A DNA stretch of 64,000 nt from QHXW01 sp035280425. Lineage in GTDB: Bacteria; Acidobacteriota; Terriglobia; Bryobacterales; Bryobacteraceae. The notes beneath the pieces were generated by a model. That model did not search any database, was not told the origin of the DNA, and worked only from the letters and a program-made list of their open reading frames with translations. The position numbers and the translations under genes are program-made. Of this stretch, positions 41,839 to 49,707 are shown piece after piece (position 1 is the stretch's first letter; each line of letters starts with the position of its first letter). Location of the stretch: positions 200,759 to 264,758 of the forward strand of contig DATEFW010000018.1 of NCBI GenBank assembly GCA_035280425.1, written 5' to 3'.

Positions 41839-43023
41839 ATGATACAGGGAATGGCCGAAATCGCTCATTCCGTGCAACGCGTGCCGCACTCGCGCATTCG
41901 CGAGCTGGCGGAAATTGCGATGTCCATGGATGGCGTGCTGCGGCTTTATTTTGGCGAATCCAACCTGCCGACACCGGAATACATCAAACAGGCGGCAGTG
42001 ACCGCGCTGGCCGATGGGTACACTTTTTATACCGAGAACGCCGGCCTGCCTTCGCTGCGGCGCGCGATCTCACGGTCTTACAAAAAATGGCACGGCGTTG
42101 ACCTCGATCCTGAAAACGAGATCGTCATCACGGCTTCGGGCGTGCAGGCGCTGAACGTAAGCCTGCGGTCGATGCTCGATCCGGGCGATGAAGCTCTGGT
42201 ACTGACGCCTGCCTGGCCGAACGGCTCATCGATCATCGCGATGGCGAATGCCGGCGCACGGCAGATCGCGCATCCGCTCTGCGGCGATCGGTACCAGATC
42301 GATTTCGACGCGCTTGAGGCGGCCACCGGCCCGCGCACGCGACTGCTCCTTTATACTTCGCCATCCAATCCGCTGGGTTGGGTGGCAACCGAACAGGATC
42401 AGCAGAAGCTTCTCGATTTCTGCCGCGAGCGCAATTTGTGGCTGGTGGCGGACGAGGTTTACGATCGGCTCTACTATGCCGGCCGCGCGCTCGGCGAGCC
42501 CGTGCCTTCGATCTTGCGCAAAGCCACGCGCGATGACGCGGTGGCCGTCATTCATTCCTTCTCGAAAAGCTATTGCATGACCGGCTGGCGCGTCGGTTAC
42601 CTGATTGCGCGCCAGGATCTCGGCCTCAAAGCCACGCAACTGAATGAATTCATCATTTCGCACGCCGCTAGCTTCGCTCAGAAGGCGGCGGAGACGGCCC
42701 TCGAATGCGGAGAGGCGGAGCTGGTCCGCATGCTGGAACGGTTGCGGGAAAACCGCGACGTTTGTTTGGACGCGCTGCGCCAGATGCATGGTGTCACGGT
42801 TCCCAAACCGGACGGCGCATTTTACTTATTTCCCAAAATCGATGGCTTGACCGATTCTTTCGAATTTTGCCGCCGGCTGCTGATGAAGACAAAGGTCGGA
42901 CTCGCCCCTGGCGTGGCGTTTGGGGCCGGCGGAGAAGGGTCCGTACGCATCTGCTACGCGGCGGACCGCTCGATCCTGGAACCGGCGATGGATCGGCTGG
43001 CGAAATTTCTTCGCGCAGGATAA
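41839..43023 (+). CDS. PLP-dependent aminotransferase, class I/II
   Basis: 394 aa, fold-type I. PLP lysine in HSFSKSYCMTGWRVGYL, cofactor Asp/Tyr in LVADEVYDRLYY, N-terminal RLYFGESNLPTPEYI and substrate Arg near EGSVRICYA. It is most like aspartate/aromatic aminotransferases. The amino donor cannot be fixed from sequence. It faces away from the Tat-leader ThDP enzyme gene; a functional pairing (2-oxo acid chemistry) is only a guess. Confidence 0.9.
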   Translation: MIQGMAEIAHSVQRVPHSRIRELAEIAMSMDGVLRLYFGESNLPTPEYIKQAAVTALADGYTFYTENAGLPSLRRAISRSYKKWHGVDLDPENEIVITASGVQALNVSLRSMLDPGDEALVLTPAWPNGSSIIAMANAGARQIAHPLCGDRYQIDFDALEAATGPRTRLLLYTSPSNPLGWVATEQDQQKLLDFCRERNLWLVADEVYDRLYYAGRALGEPVPSILRKATRDDAVAVIHSFSKSYCMTGWRVGYLIARQDLGLKATQLNEFIISHAASFAQKAAETALECGEAELVRMLERLRENRDVCLDALRQMHGVTVPKPDGAFYLFPKIDGLTDSFEFCRRLLMKTKVGLAPGVAFGAGGEGSVRICYAADRSILEPAMDRLAKFLRAG

Positions 43024-43164
43024 ATCCGAAGTTCATCAAATCCCGTAGATGGCTTTCTAGGAATGGCAAGCCCGAGGCCGCCGGGCCGGCGTCGGAGACG
43101 CGGCGCTGCGCGGTCCACGCGCGCCGTAGTACCATGCTTGCTGCCCAAAAGGAGGGGGCTCTGC

Positions 43165-43593
43165 GTGGTTAAAGGCTTCAGAGATTTCTTATTGAAGAAT
43201 TCCGTGCTGGCTCTGGCTATCGGATTCATCATGGGTGCTGCCACCGGTAAGGTGGTTTCTTCGCTGGTGGCCGATATTGTGATGCCGCTGATCAGCCCGC
43301 TGCTGCTGCAAGGCGGGGAATGGCGGTCAGCCCAACTGGTGCTGAGCCGCACGGTCGGAAGCGACGGGAAAGAAGTCATCAACGCCATCAAATACGGCAG
43401 CTTTCTGGGAAACGTGATTGACTTCGTCGTGATCGCATTCGTGATTTATGTGATCACCAAGCTGCTGATCAAGGAAGCTCCGGCGGCGCCCGTCAAGAAA
43501 TGCCCGCGCTGTATCGAAAGCATTCCCGCGGAAGCCACCAAGTGCAAGTTCTGCACGGCGGACATATCGGCTCAGGCGGTCGGCAAGGCGTGA
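43165..43593 (+). CDS. mscL: MscL mechanosensitive channel with C-terminal zinc ribbon
   Basis: 142 aa. Residues 1-104 are a normal MscL: KGFRDFLLKNSVLALAIGFIMGAA (N-helix and TM1 pore), a short periplasmic loop and FLGNVIDFVVIAFVIYVI (TM2). The usual C-terminal amphipathic helix is replaced by KKCPRCIESIPAEATKCKFC (C113, C116, C127, C130), a CxxC-x10-CxxC zinc ribbon, plus a short tail. The GTG start has a strong AAAAGGAGGGGG Shine-Dalgarno. It opens under membrane tension; the ribbon may sense redox or metal, or stabilise the cytoplasmic mouth. Confidence 0.92.
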   Translation: MVKGFRDFLLKNSVLALAIGFIMGAATGKVVSSLVADIVMPLISPLLLQGGEWRSAQLVLSRTVGSDGKEVINAIKYGSFLGNVIDFVVIAFVIYVITKLLIKEAPAAPVKKCPRCIESIPAEATKCKFCTADISAQAVGKA

Positions 43594-43636
43594 AAATGAA
43601 TTCAGCGCTCCCCAATGGCGGTGCGGAGAGAAAGGA

Positions 43637-45151
43637 CTAAGTAAGCCCGCGAATCCGGTCCGGCCTGATGATGCCCAGCGATACTCCCGTCATAACCAAG
43701 CCAATGCAGACAATGATCGCGGCAGAAAATACAGGAATCAATCGGAACGCGGGATGGCGGGTTGCGCGTTCGCTGTCCGGCAGCAGGTGCTTGGCATAAA
43801 GCACGATTGCGCCGATCCCCATCAGGACCACGGCCAGTCCCGCGCTGAAACTGACCAGCAGAATCATGCCGAGGCCTACGCGCCCGAGTGCAATCGAGCT
43901 CAGCAGCAGAACCAGAGCCGACGGGCAGGGAACCAGGCCGCCGCTGGCGCCCAGCGCGATCAGGCTGCCGATCGTGACATCTCCTTCGGGCACATGGGTG
44001 TGGCCTTGCGGCCCATGTTCGTGGTCGTGACCGTGCGGATGTTCGTGCACGTGTGTATGGTTATGATCACGCGCGCCCCTCCGCAGGTGCATCGCGCGCT
44101 TGAACAGCAGCACCGCGCCGATCCACACGATGGAGATGCCGGAAATCGCGCCTAATATCGGATAAATTTTCTCGGGCAGCACGTACTGCGACAGAAACAG
44201 CGTGGTGAATCCCAGGAAGAACACGCTGATCGTGTGCGTGAACGTGACCATGCCACCCAGGAAAATGGCATGCTTGAATGTGCCGCGCGCTCCCACCAGA
44301 TATGCGGCCACGATGGTCTTCCCGTGTCCTGGCGACAGTGCATGAATCGCACCCAGGCAAAATGCCACTGCCAGACCGAAGAGCACCATGCCCAGGCCAA
44401 GCTCGCGTTTATTCAGCAACTGGGAAAGAAAATCGCTCCGCATAACCGTGCCGGGTGCGGCCGGCTGACCTGGAAGTGATGCGGTCGCGGCAGGGTTCTG
44501 AACAGCAGAATGCGAAGCGTCCTCCGGAGCGCGCTCCGGAACATGGGGGCCCACCGCCGTCCACTCGAGGGAGGCCCGTAAATCCTGCGGCGGAGCCGCC
44601 GTCGGATCCTGCGGGTAAGCCGTCAGTGCATTGCTGCGATCCTGATCCGATTGTGTGGCTCTCTCCAGCGCGGCGCCATTGACCGCGCGAATCACGATTT
44701 CCTTCCATCCTGCGCGCCCGGTGTAGTTGTTGTCTGCATACGCCAGCGAACCCGCGGCAACCGCCAGCCGGAGCCGCATGTTGACGCGCATCGTTTGTAT
44801 TCCCGGCGCGCCGTCCGCCAGCGTCACTTGGGTTGATTCCAGGTAAGGTTCGACGGACCTGCCGTTCGAGGTGATCGCGAGATTCCGGATCCAGTTCCTC
44901 GCCTGAATAGCCGCGCGCCGCTCGATTTCACTGCGCGACCCAACGGGAGCCAGGTCCCACTTTTGCAGCAGCTCGGCTGTGGGGATCTCGGCCAAATCGA
45001 GCACGTAGAGTATCTCGACTCCTTGAGGCCCCGGAGAAATCCGTGCGTAATGGTTTACGCTGGTATCGCCCATCGGATGCGCCACGAGCGGCGCACTCAG
45101 AGCCAGAAGCGCCCAAAAAACCACCACGCTTCGAGCCTTCGGTTTCTCCAT
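43637..45151 (-). CDS. NicO-type nickel/cobalt exporter with large extracytoplasmic domain
   Basis: 504 aa. Signal peptide (residues 1-~25, ending PLVAHPMG), an extracytoplasmic domain of ~220 residues, a Pro/Ala-rich linker, then a six-helix NicO/RcnA transporter. The transporter has GAIHALSPGHGKTIVAAYLVG, a His-rich cytoplasmic loop (DHNHTHVHEHPHGHDHEHG) and GGLVPCPSALVLLL. These proteins export Ni/Co or other divalent metals; the His loop binds metal. ATG 45151 is chosen because it begins the signal peptide. It is divergent from deoC with only 39 bases between starts. Confidence 0.88.
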   Translation of the reverse strand: MEKPKARSVVVFWALLALSAPLVAHPMGDTSVNHYARISPGPQGVEILYVLDLAEIPTAELLQKWDLAPVGSRSEIERRAAIQARNWIRNLAITSNGRSVEPYLESTQVTLADGAPGIQTMRVNMRLRLAVAAGSLAYADNNYTGRAGWKEIVIRAVNGAALERATQSDQDRSNALTAYPQDPTAAPPQDLRASLEWTAVGPHVPERAPEDASHSAVQNPAATASLPGQPAAPGTVMRSDFLSQLLNKRELGLGMVLFGLAVAFCLGAIHALSPGHGKTIVAAYLVGARGTFKHAIFLGGMVTFTHTISVFFLGFTTLFLSQYVLPEKIYPILGAISGISIVWIGAVLLFKRAMHLRRGARDHNHTHVHEHPHGHDHEHGPQGHTHVPEGDVTIGSLIALGASGGLVPCPSALVLLLSSIALGRVGLGMILLVSFSAGLAVVLMGIGAIVLYAKHLLPDSERATRHPAFRLIPVFSAAIIVCIGLVMTGVSLGIIRPDRIRGLT

Positions 45152-45190
45152 TACAATAGTCCCTACGAATTGTACGACGGTTTTGGATTT

Positions 45191-46057
45191 GTGGATACCG
45201 CGGAACTCGATCAGCTCGTAGCCCAGATCGGCGAAGAAATCATCGCGCGGCTGCGTCTGCCCGCGCCTGTTGCGGTTGAGGGACTGAATATTCCCGATCT
45301 GGTGTGTCCCGGCTGCACGCAGCGTTGTCCGCAGACGTGCGCTCACAAGACCAAAGAGATTCTCGCCGCCGGAGCCGACCGCATTACTGCAAGCGACCGG
45401 TTGACGGATGTGGATCAGTCCCTTGCGCCCCACATCGACTACACCCTGCTTCGCCCCGAAGCCACTCGCGACGATGTGCTGCGCGCTTGCCGGGAGGCCC
45501 GCCGGTTTGGATTTGCCAGCGTGTGCGTGAATCCTTATTGGCTTTCACTCGCCGTCCATGAGCTGGCCGGCTCATCGCAGAAAGCCTCTACCGTGATCGG
45601 TTTTCCACTTGGCGCAACATCCACCGGTGCCAAAATGGCTGAGGCCGCCAGTGCGCTGCGTGTGGGCGCGGAAGAGCTCAACGTGGTAATCAACACCGGC
45701 GCTCTCCGCTCAGGCGATTACGACGCCGTCAAATGCGATCTCGAAGCCGTCACGGCCCTGAGCCGCGAGGCCGGCGCGATGGTCCAGGTCATTCTCGAAA
45801 CGTCGCTGCTCGACGACAGCCAGAAGGCCATCGCCTGCACGCTGGCGCGCATGGCCGGCGCGCATTTCGTCAAGACTTCTACTGGCTTCGGCCCCTCCGG
45901 AGCGACCGTTCATGATGTCGTCCTCATGCGGCGCGTGATCGGACCTCCCGCTGCCGGCGCGCGTTCACTCGAGGACTTGCGGCGGCCGGGCGGCCAAGGC
46001 GCGACTCGCATCGGAGCAGCCGCCAGCGTCAGGATTGTCGAGGCCGCCGCCGCGTGA
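45191..46057 (+). CDS. deoC: Deoxyribose-phosphate aldolase with N-terminal extension
   Basis: 288 aa. Residues ~75-288 are DeoC: IDYTLLRPEATRDDV, ASVCVNPYWLS, VIGFPLGATSTG, ELNVVINTGAL, Schiff-base Lys in FVKTSTGFGPSGAT. It cleaves deoxyribose-5-phosphate to acetaldehyde and glyceraldehyde-3-phosphate, the sink for products of the nucleoside operon at 34.7 kb. The first ~24 residues are an amphipathic helix (ELDQLVAQIGEEIIARL), followed by CPGCTQRCPQTC, which is not part of the catalytic domain. GTG 45191 is preferred; TTG 45170 is an alternative. Confidence 0.88.
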   Translation: MDTAELDQLVAQIGEEIIARLRLPAPVAVEGLNIPDLVCPGCTQRCPQTCAHKTKEILAAGADRITASDRLTDVDQSLAPHIDYTLLRPEATRDDVLRACREARRFGFASVCVNPYWLSLAVHELAGSSQKASTVIGFPLGATSTGAKMAEAASALRVGAEELNVVINTGALRSGDYDAVKCDLEAVTALSREAGAMVQVILETSLLDDSQKAIACTLARMAGAHFVKTSTGFGPSGATVHDVVLMRRVIGPPAAGARSLEDLRRPGGQGATRIGAAASVRIVEAAAA

Positions 46058-46077
46058 ACGGCATCCCATAAGAAACC

Positions 46078-47823
46078 ATGCAGGCCACCCGCAAATCCGC
46101 TGTGCGGTTCCGCGAGCGAAGCGAGCTGCTCGATTTTCTGCTCGAAGTGACCGCGGCCACCAGCAGCACGCTCGATCTGGACGAGCTGCTCTCGAACGTC
46201 GCCCAGATCGTCAAGAAAGTAATCCCCTACGAGTTGTTCGCGATTTTGCTATACAGCGAGAAGCGCCGGGACCTGCGCATTCGTTACGCGGTAGGGCATC
46301 GCGAGGAGATCGTGCAAAATCTTTCGATCCCGCTGGGCGAGGGCATCACGGGCGCCGCAGCGGTCGAGCGGCGACCGATCCTGGTTACGGACGTGCGCGC
46401 CGATCGCCGGTACCTGAACGCCCTCGACGCGGTGCGCACCGAGCTTGCCGTGCCCATGATCGCGCGCAACATGCTGGTTGGCGTAATCGATGTGCAGTCC
46501 ACCCGCGAAAAGGCTTACAGCGAGTACGATCGTGCTTTGCTCCGGCTGATAGCCACCCGCGTCGCGACCTCGATTGACAACGCTCGCCTTTACCGCAGAG
46601 TCGACCGGCAGAATCGCACACTCCGCACGCTCGCCCGTATCTCACAGGAGTTCACGTCGATCCTCGATCTCGACGAATTGCTCGCCAAAATCGCCTCTAC
46701 TGTGCGGAATTTGATTGATTACGACGCGTTCAGCATCCTGCTTCTCGATGAACGCCAGAAAGCGCTGCGGCATCGCGTGAGCGTGCGCCACGATCAGCGC
46801 GTCAAAATCGATAACATTCCGTTGGGCAAGGGCCTGACGGGCGCTGCCGCGGAGCTGCGCGAGCCGGTGCGCGTCGACGATACTCGCGCCGACCCGCGTT
46901 ACATCGCTTCGCATCCCGACATTCGCTCGGAAGTCGCCGTGCCGCTCATCGTCCACGACCGCGTGGTCGGCGTCATGGATCTGGAGAGCGACCGGCTGGG
47001 TTACTTTACCGAAGATCACGTGCGCACGCTCACGCTGCTCGCGCCGCAGATTGCGGCTTCGGTCGAAAATGCGCGCCTCTACGAGGAGATTGCGCAGCGC
47101 CAGCGGCTTATGGAGGAAGACCTCAAAGCCGCACGCGAGCTGCAAACCTGGCTGCTGCCCACCGAGGCGCCCGAGCTTCCGAATCTCGAGACGGCTATCG
47201 GTCTGCGGCCGGCGCGCCAGATCAGCGGCGATATTTACGATTTCTTCGAGCACGCCGACGAGCACGTCACTATCGCGTTCGGCGATGTCAGCGGGAAGGG
47301 AGCGGCGGCCGCACTGTACGGATCGCTGATGAGCGGCCTGCTGCGCACCACCGGATCGCGAAGACGCACGCCTGCAACGCTCATGAAAGCATTGAATGAT
47401 GCGCTGGTCGAGCGGAAAGTCGAAGCTCGTTACGTGACTCTGCTGGTTATGCTCTGGCATCCGCACTCGCGCCATTTCGGCATGGCGAACGCGGGCGCCA
47501 TCCCGCCCATGATCTGCCGCAACGGCGAAATCATCAAAATCCGCGTAGAAGGCGTGCCGCTGGGCCTGCTGCCCGACCGCGAGTACGAAGAGGCCTCGTT
47601 CGAAGCACGCCCGGGCGATGTGCTGGTGCTCTACTCCGACGGTATCTCCGATCACCTGAGCCCCTCCGGGGAGGAGTACGGCCGCAAGCGCCTGGCCGAG
47701 CTGGTACGCGCCAATTGCCACCTCAGTGCCAAAGCCATTATCGCCGCCATCTTTGCCGATTTGGACCGATTCAACATCGAGCCCTTTGATGACCAGACCA
47801 TCGTCGTGCTGAAAGTGAAGTAG
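46078..47823 (+). CDS. GAF-GAF-PP2C (SpoIIE/RsbU-type) serine phosphatase
   Basis: 581 aa. Two GAF domains (residues ~20-165 and ~190-335; both with IPLGEGITGAA / IPLGKGLTGAA cores and VPMIARN / VPLIVHD strands), a linker helix (RQRLMEEDLKAARELQTWLLP), and a PP2C-type phosphatase with ISGDIYDFF, AFGDVSGKGAAAALYG, LYSDGISDH and PFDDQTIVVLK. Such proteins dephosphorylate anti-sigma antagonists in partner-switching stress control. No STAS or anti-sigma gene is nearby. It begins 20 bases after deoC. Confidence 0.92.
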   Translation: MQATRKSAVRFRERSELLDFLLEVTAATSSTLDLDELLSNVAQIVKKVIPYELFAILLYSEKRRDLRIRYAVGHREEIVQNLSIPLGEGITGAAAVERRPILVTDVRADRRYLNALDAVRTELAVPMIARNMLVGVIDVQSTREKAYSEYDRALLRLIATRVATSIDNARLYRRVDRQNRTLRTLARISQEFTSILDLDELLAKIASTVRNLIDYDAFSILLLDERQKALRHRVSVRHDQRVKIDNIPLGKGLTGAAAELREPVRVDDTRADPRYIASHPDIRSEVAVPLIVHDRVVGVMDLESDRLGYFTEDHVRTLTLLAPQIAASVENARLYEEIAQRQRLMEEDLKAARELQTWLLPTEAPELPNLETAIGLRPARQISGDIYDFFEHADEHVTIAFGDVSGKGAAAALYGSLMSGLLRTTGSRRRTPATLMKALNDALVERKVEARYVTLLVMLWHPHSRHFGMANAGAIPPMICRNGEIIKIRVEGVPLGLLPDREYEEASFEARPGDVLVLYSDGISDHLSPSGEEYGRKRLAELVRANCHLSAKAIIAAIFADLDRFNIEPFDDQTIVVLKVK

Positions 47824-47875
47824 GTCACGCTCAAGCGGGCTCTCCCGCCGCCTCTCGATACGCTAAAATCTACCT

Positions 47876-49219
47876 ATGCTGTTTGGCGCAATTTTCGCGC
47901 TCGGGCTCCTGTTCGCTCCTCATGCACCGGCAGCACCGACTTTCTCGAAAGACATCGCGCCCATCTTTTACAGCCGCTGCGTGACGTGTCATCGTCCCAA
48001 TGACATCGCGCCTATGTCGCTGCTGGATTACCAGTCCACGCGGCCTTGGGCTAAAGCCATCCGCGAGGCTGTGCTCACGCGCAAAATGCCGCCGTGGTTT
48101 GCCGATCCACATTGGGGCAGCTTCTCCAACGATGCCCGCCTCTCGGCAGCAGAAATCGACACCATCAAAGCCTGGGTCGACGACGGCGCAAGAGAGGGCG
48201 ATCCCAAAGATCTGCCTCCCGCGCCGGTTTTCGTCGAAGGTTGGCGGCTCGGCAAGCCGGATATCGTCGTCGATATCGGCCAGGATTTTGCCGTGAAAGC
48301 CGGCAACGATGCCTATGAACACTTCGTTGTCCCGACGCATTTCTCCCACGGCATTTGGATCCGCGCCGCCGAGATCCGTCCAGGCAATCGCAAAGTTGTC
48401 CATCACGTTCACGTGAGCGTCGTACAGGACTCATCGCAAGCCGGTCCGACATCCATCGAAGCCATGACCGGGCTGAACAAGTTCCTGATCCATGACGGCA
48501 ATTTGACCCGTGTGCGCGCCGATGCGCCGGTTTTGGATAACGCCTGTGCCGCGAACGCCCCCGACCTTCCCTACATCCACGGATTCCAGGAAGGCGCGCT
48601 GGCATCTTTCCTGCCGGGCCGCTCGCCGGACGTCTTTCCCGAAGGTTCCGCCAAGTGGATTCCTCCGGGATCCAAATTCGAATTCGTGATCCATTACGCC
48701 AAAACCTCGCGGGAAAATCAGACGGACCGCACCGCCGTCGGCTTGTACCTTGCGCCCGGGCCGCCCGAAACCGAACTGCGCCGCATGGATCTCAGAAATT
48801 TCTTCTTCCGCATTCCGCCCGGCGATCCCAATCACGAAGTCAAGCGCTGCTACGGCTTCGAAAAAGACAAGCTGCTGCTTTCCATCACGCCGCACATGCA
48901 CTACCGTGGTCACGACGTGACGTACGAATTGATCCGGCCGGATGGCCGTCACGAGATTCTGCTCGCGGTGCCGCATTACAACTTCAACTGGCAGCTCGTT
49001 TATCGCTTCAAAGAGCCGATCCGTGTGGAGAAGGGCAGCACTTTGATCGTAACGACACATTACGACAACAGCCCGAATAATCCCGCAAATCCCGATCCCG
49101 CGAGCGCCATTCGCTGGGGCGATAAAACCGAAGAAGAAATGATGACCAGCTGGATCGAATACGTCGACGCACCGCCGGACGCGGGCAAGCCGGTTCTTGC
49201 CCGTTCCGCGCATAACTGA
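47876..49219 (+). CDS. Exported cytochrome c / copper-monooxygenase-like protein
   Basis: 447 aa. Signal peptide residues 1-~19. A heme c site CVTCHRP (about residues 35-41) lies in a Planctomycete-type cytochrome domain (FSKDIAPIFYSRCVTCHRPN...MPPWFADP). The C-terminal half resembles the copper type II ascorbate-dependent monooxygenase (PHM) fold, with His clusters VVHHVHV, TPHMHYRG and TTHYDNS as likely copper ligands. It probably carries out a redox reaction in the periplasm; the substrate is unknown. Confidence 0.8.
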   Translation: MLFGAIFALGLLFAPHAPAAPTFSKDIAPIFYSRCVTCHRPNDIAPMSLLDYQSTRPWAKAIREAVLTRKMPPWFADPHWGSFSNDARLSAAEIDTIKAWVDDGAREGDPKDLPPAPVFVEGWRLGKPDIVVDIGQDFAVKAGNDAYEHFVVPTHFSHGIWIRAAEIRPGNRKVVHHVHVSVVQDSSQAGPTSIEAMTGLNKFLIHDGNLTRVRADAPVLDNACAANAPDLPYIHGFQEGALASFLPGRSPDVFPEGSAKWIPPGSKFEFVIHYAKTSRENQTDRTAVGLYLAPGPPETELRRMDLRNFFFRIPPGDPNHEVKRCYGFEKDKLLLSITPHMHYRGHDVTYELIRPDGRHEILLAVPHYNFNWQLVYRFKEPIRVEKGSTLIVTTHYDNSPNNPANPDPASAIRWGDKTEEEMMTSWIEYVDAPPDAGKPVLARSAHN

Positions 49220-49277
49220 CCGGGCCGCTTCGGAACAAGTCAGCCGGTGCGGCCGTATCTTTCTGCGGAGGTCCTCT

Positions 49278-49571
49278 GTGAGCCTGAACGATTTCGTGGA
49301 AGAGGTCCAGGTCCTTGGCCGTGACCTGGTCGATCGAGTCAAAGCCCTGATTCACGAAGGCAACGTCAACCGCATCATCATCAAGGACGAAAAGGGGAAC
49401 ACTTTCGTTGAAATTCCGGTCACGGTGGCCGCTGTGGGCACCGTGCTCGCCCCGGTTCTGGCAGCGGTTGGCGCGATTTCGGCGCTGGTCGCCAAATTCA
49501 AGATCGTCATCGAACGGAAGCCACCTGTGCCGCCCGATGATAAGCCGGAGCAGGCTGCGAAGACGCAATAG
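49278..49571 (+). CDS. DUF4342 family protein
   Basis: 97 aa. EEVQVLGRDLVDRVKALIHEGNVNRIIIKDE, then a hydrophobic segment (VAAVGTVLAPVLAAVGAISALVAKF) and a charged Pro-rich tail. The pattern matches DUF4342, small proteins of unknown function with one membrane-active helix. GTG start with GGAGG six bases upstream. The open frame extends 81 bases upstream into the cytochrome gene, but the Shine-Dalgarno supports 49278. Confidence 0.8.
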   Translation: MSLNDFVEEVQVLGRDLVDRVKALIHEGNVNRIIIKDEKGNTFVEIPVTVAAVGTVLAPVLAAVGAISALVAKFKIVIERKPPVPPDDKPEQAAKTQ

Positions 49572-49707
49572 CGCCGCGGCTGTTCACAACCGCATCACCC
49601 GTTCCCGAAAGCGGACAGAGCTGTATGCCTTTCTGCAGCCAATTCTATAAGATTGAGCGGGATAGCTGTCCTATGCCGCGGCCTCAAACTTGCTGAAATT
49701 CATCGCC

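Noticed and set aside
46642..47721. 359-codon minus-strand frame
   Set aside because: Antisense to the GAF-GAF-PP2C gene, which has complete motifs.
47829..47850. Short GCGGG-CTCT-CCCGC hairpin after the phosphatase gene
   Set aside because: No T-tract follows, so it is not called a terminator.
48431..49342. 303-codon minus-strand frame
   Set aside because: Antisense to the cytochrome/copper protein gene, low-complexity translation.
49572..49707. TATAAG near 49645 as promoter of the first ADOP permease
   Set aside because: No credible -35 at 16-18 bases; not strong enough to list.
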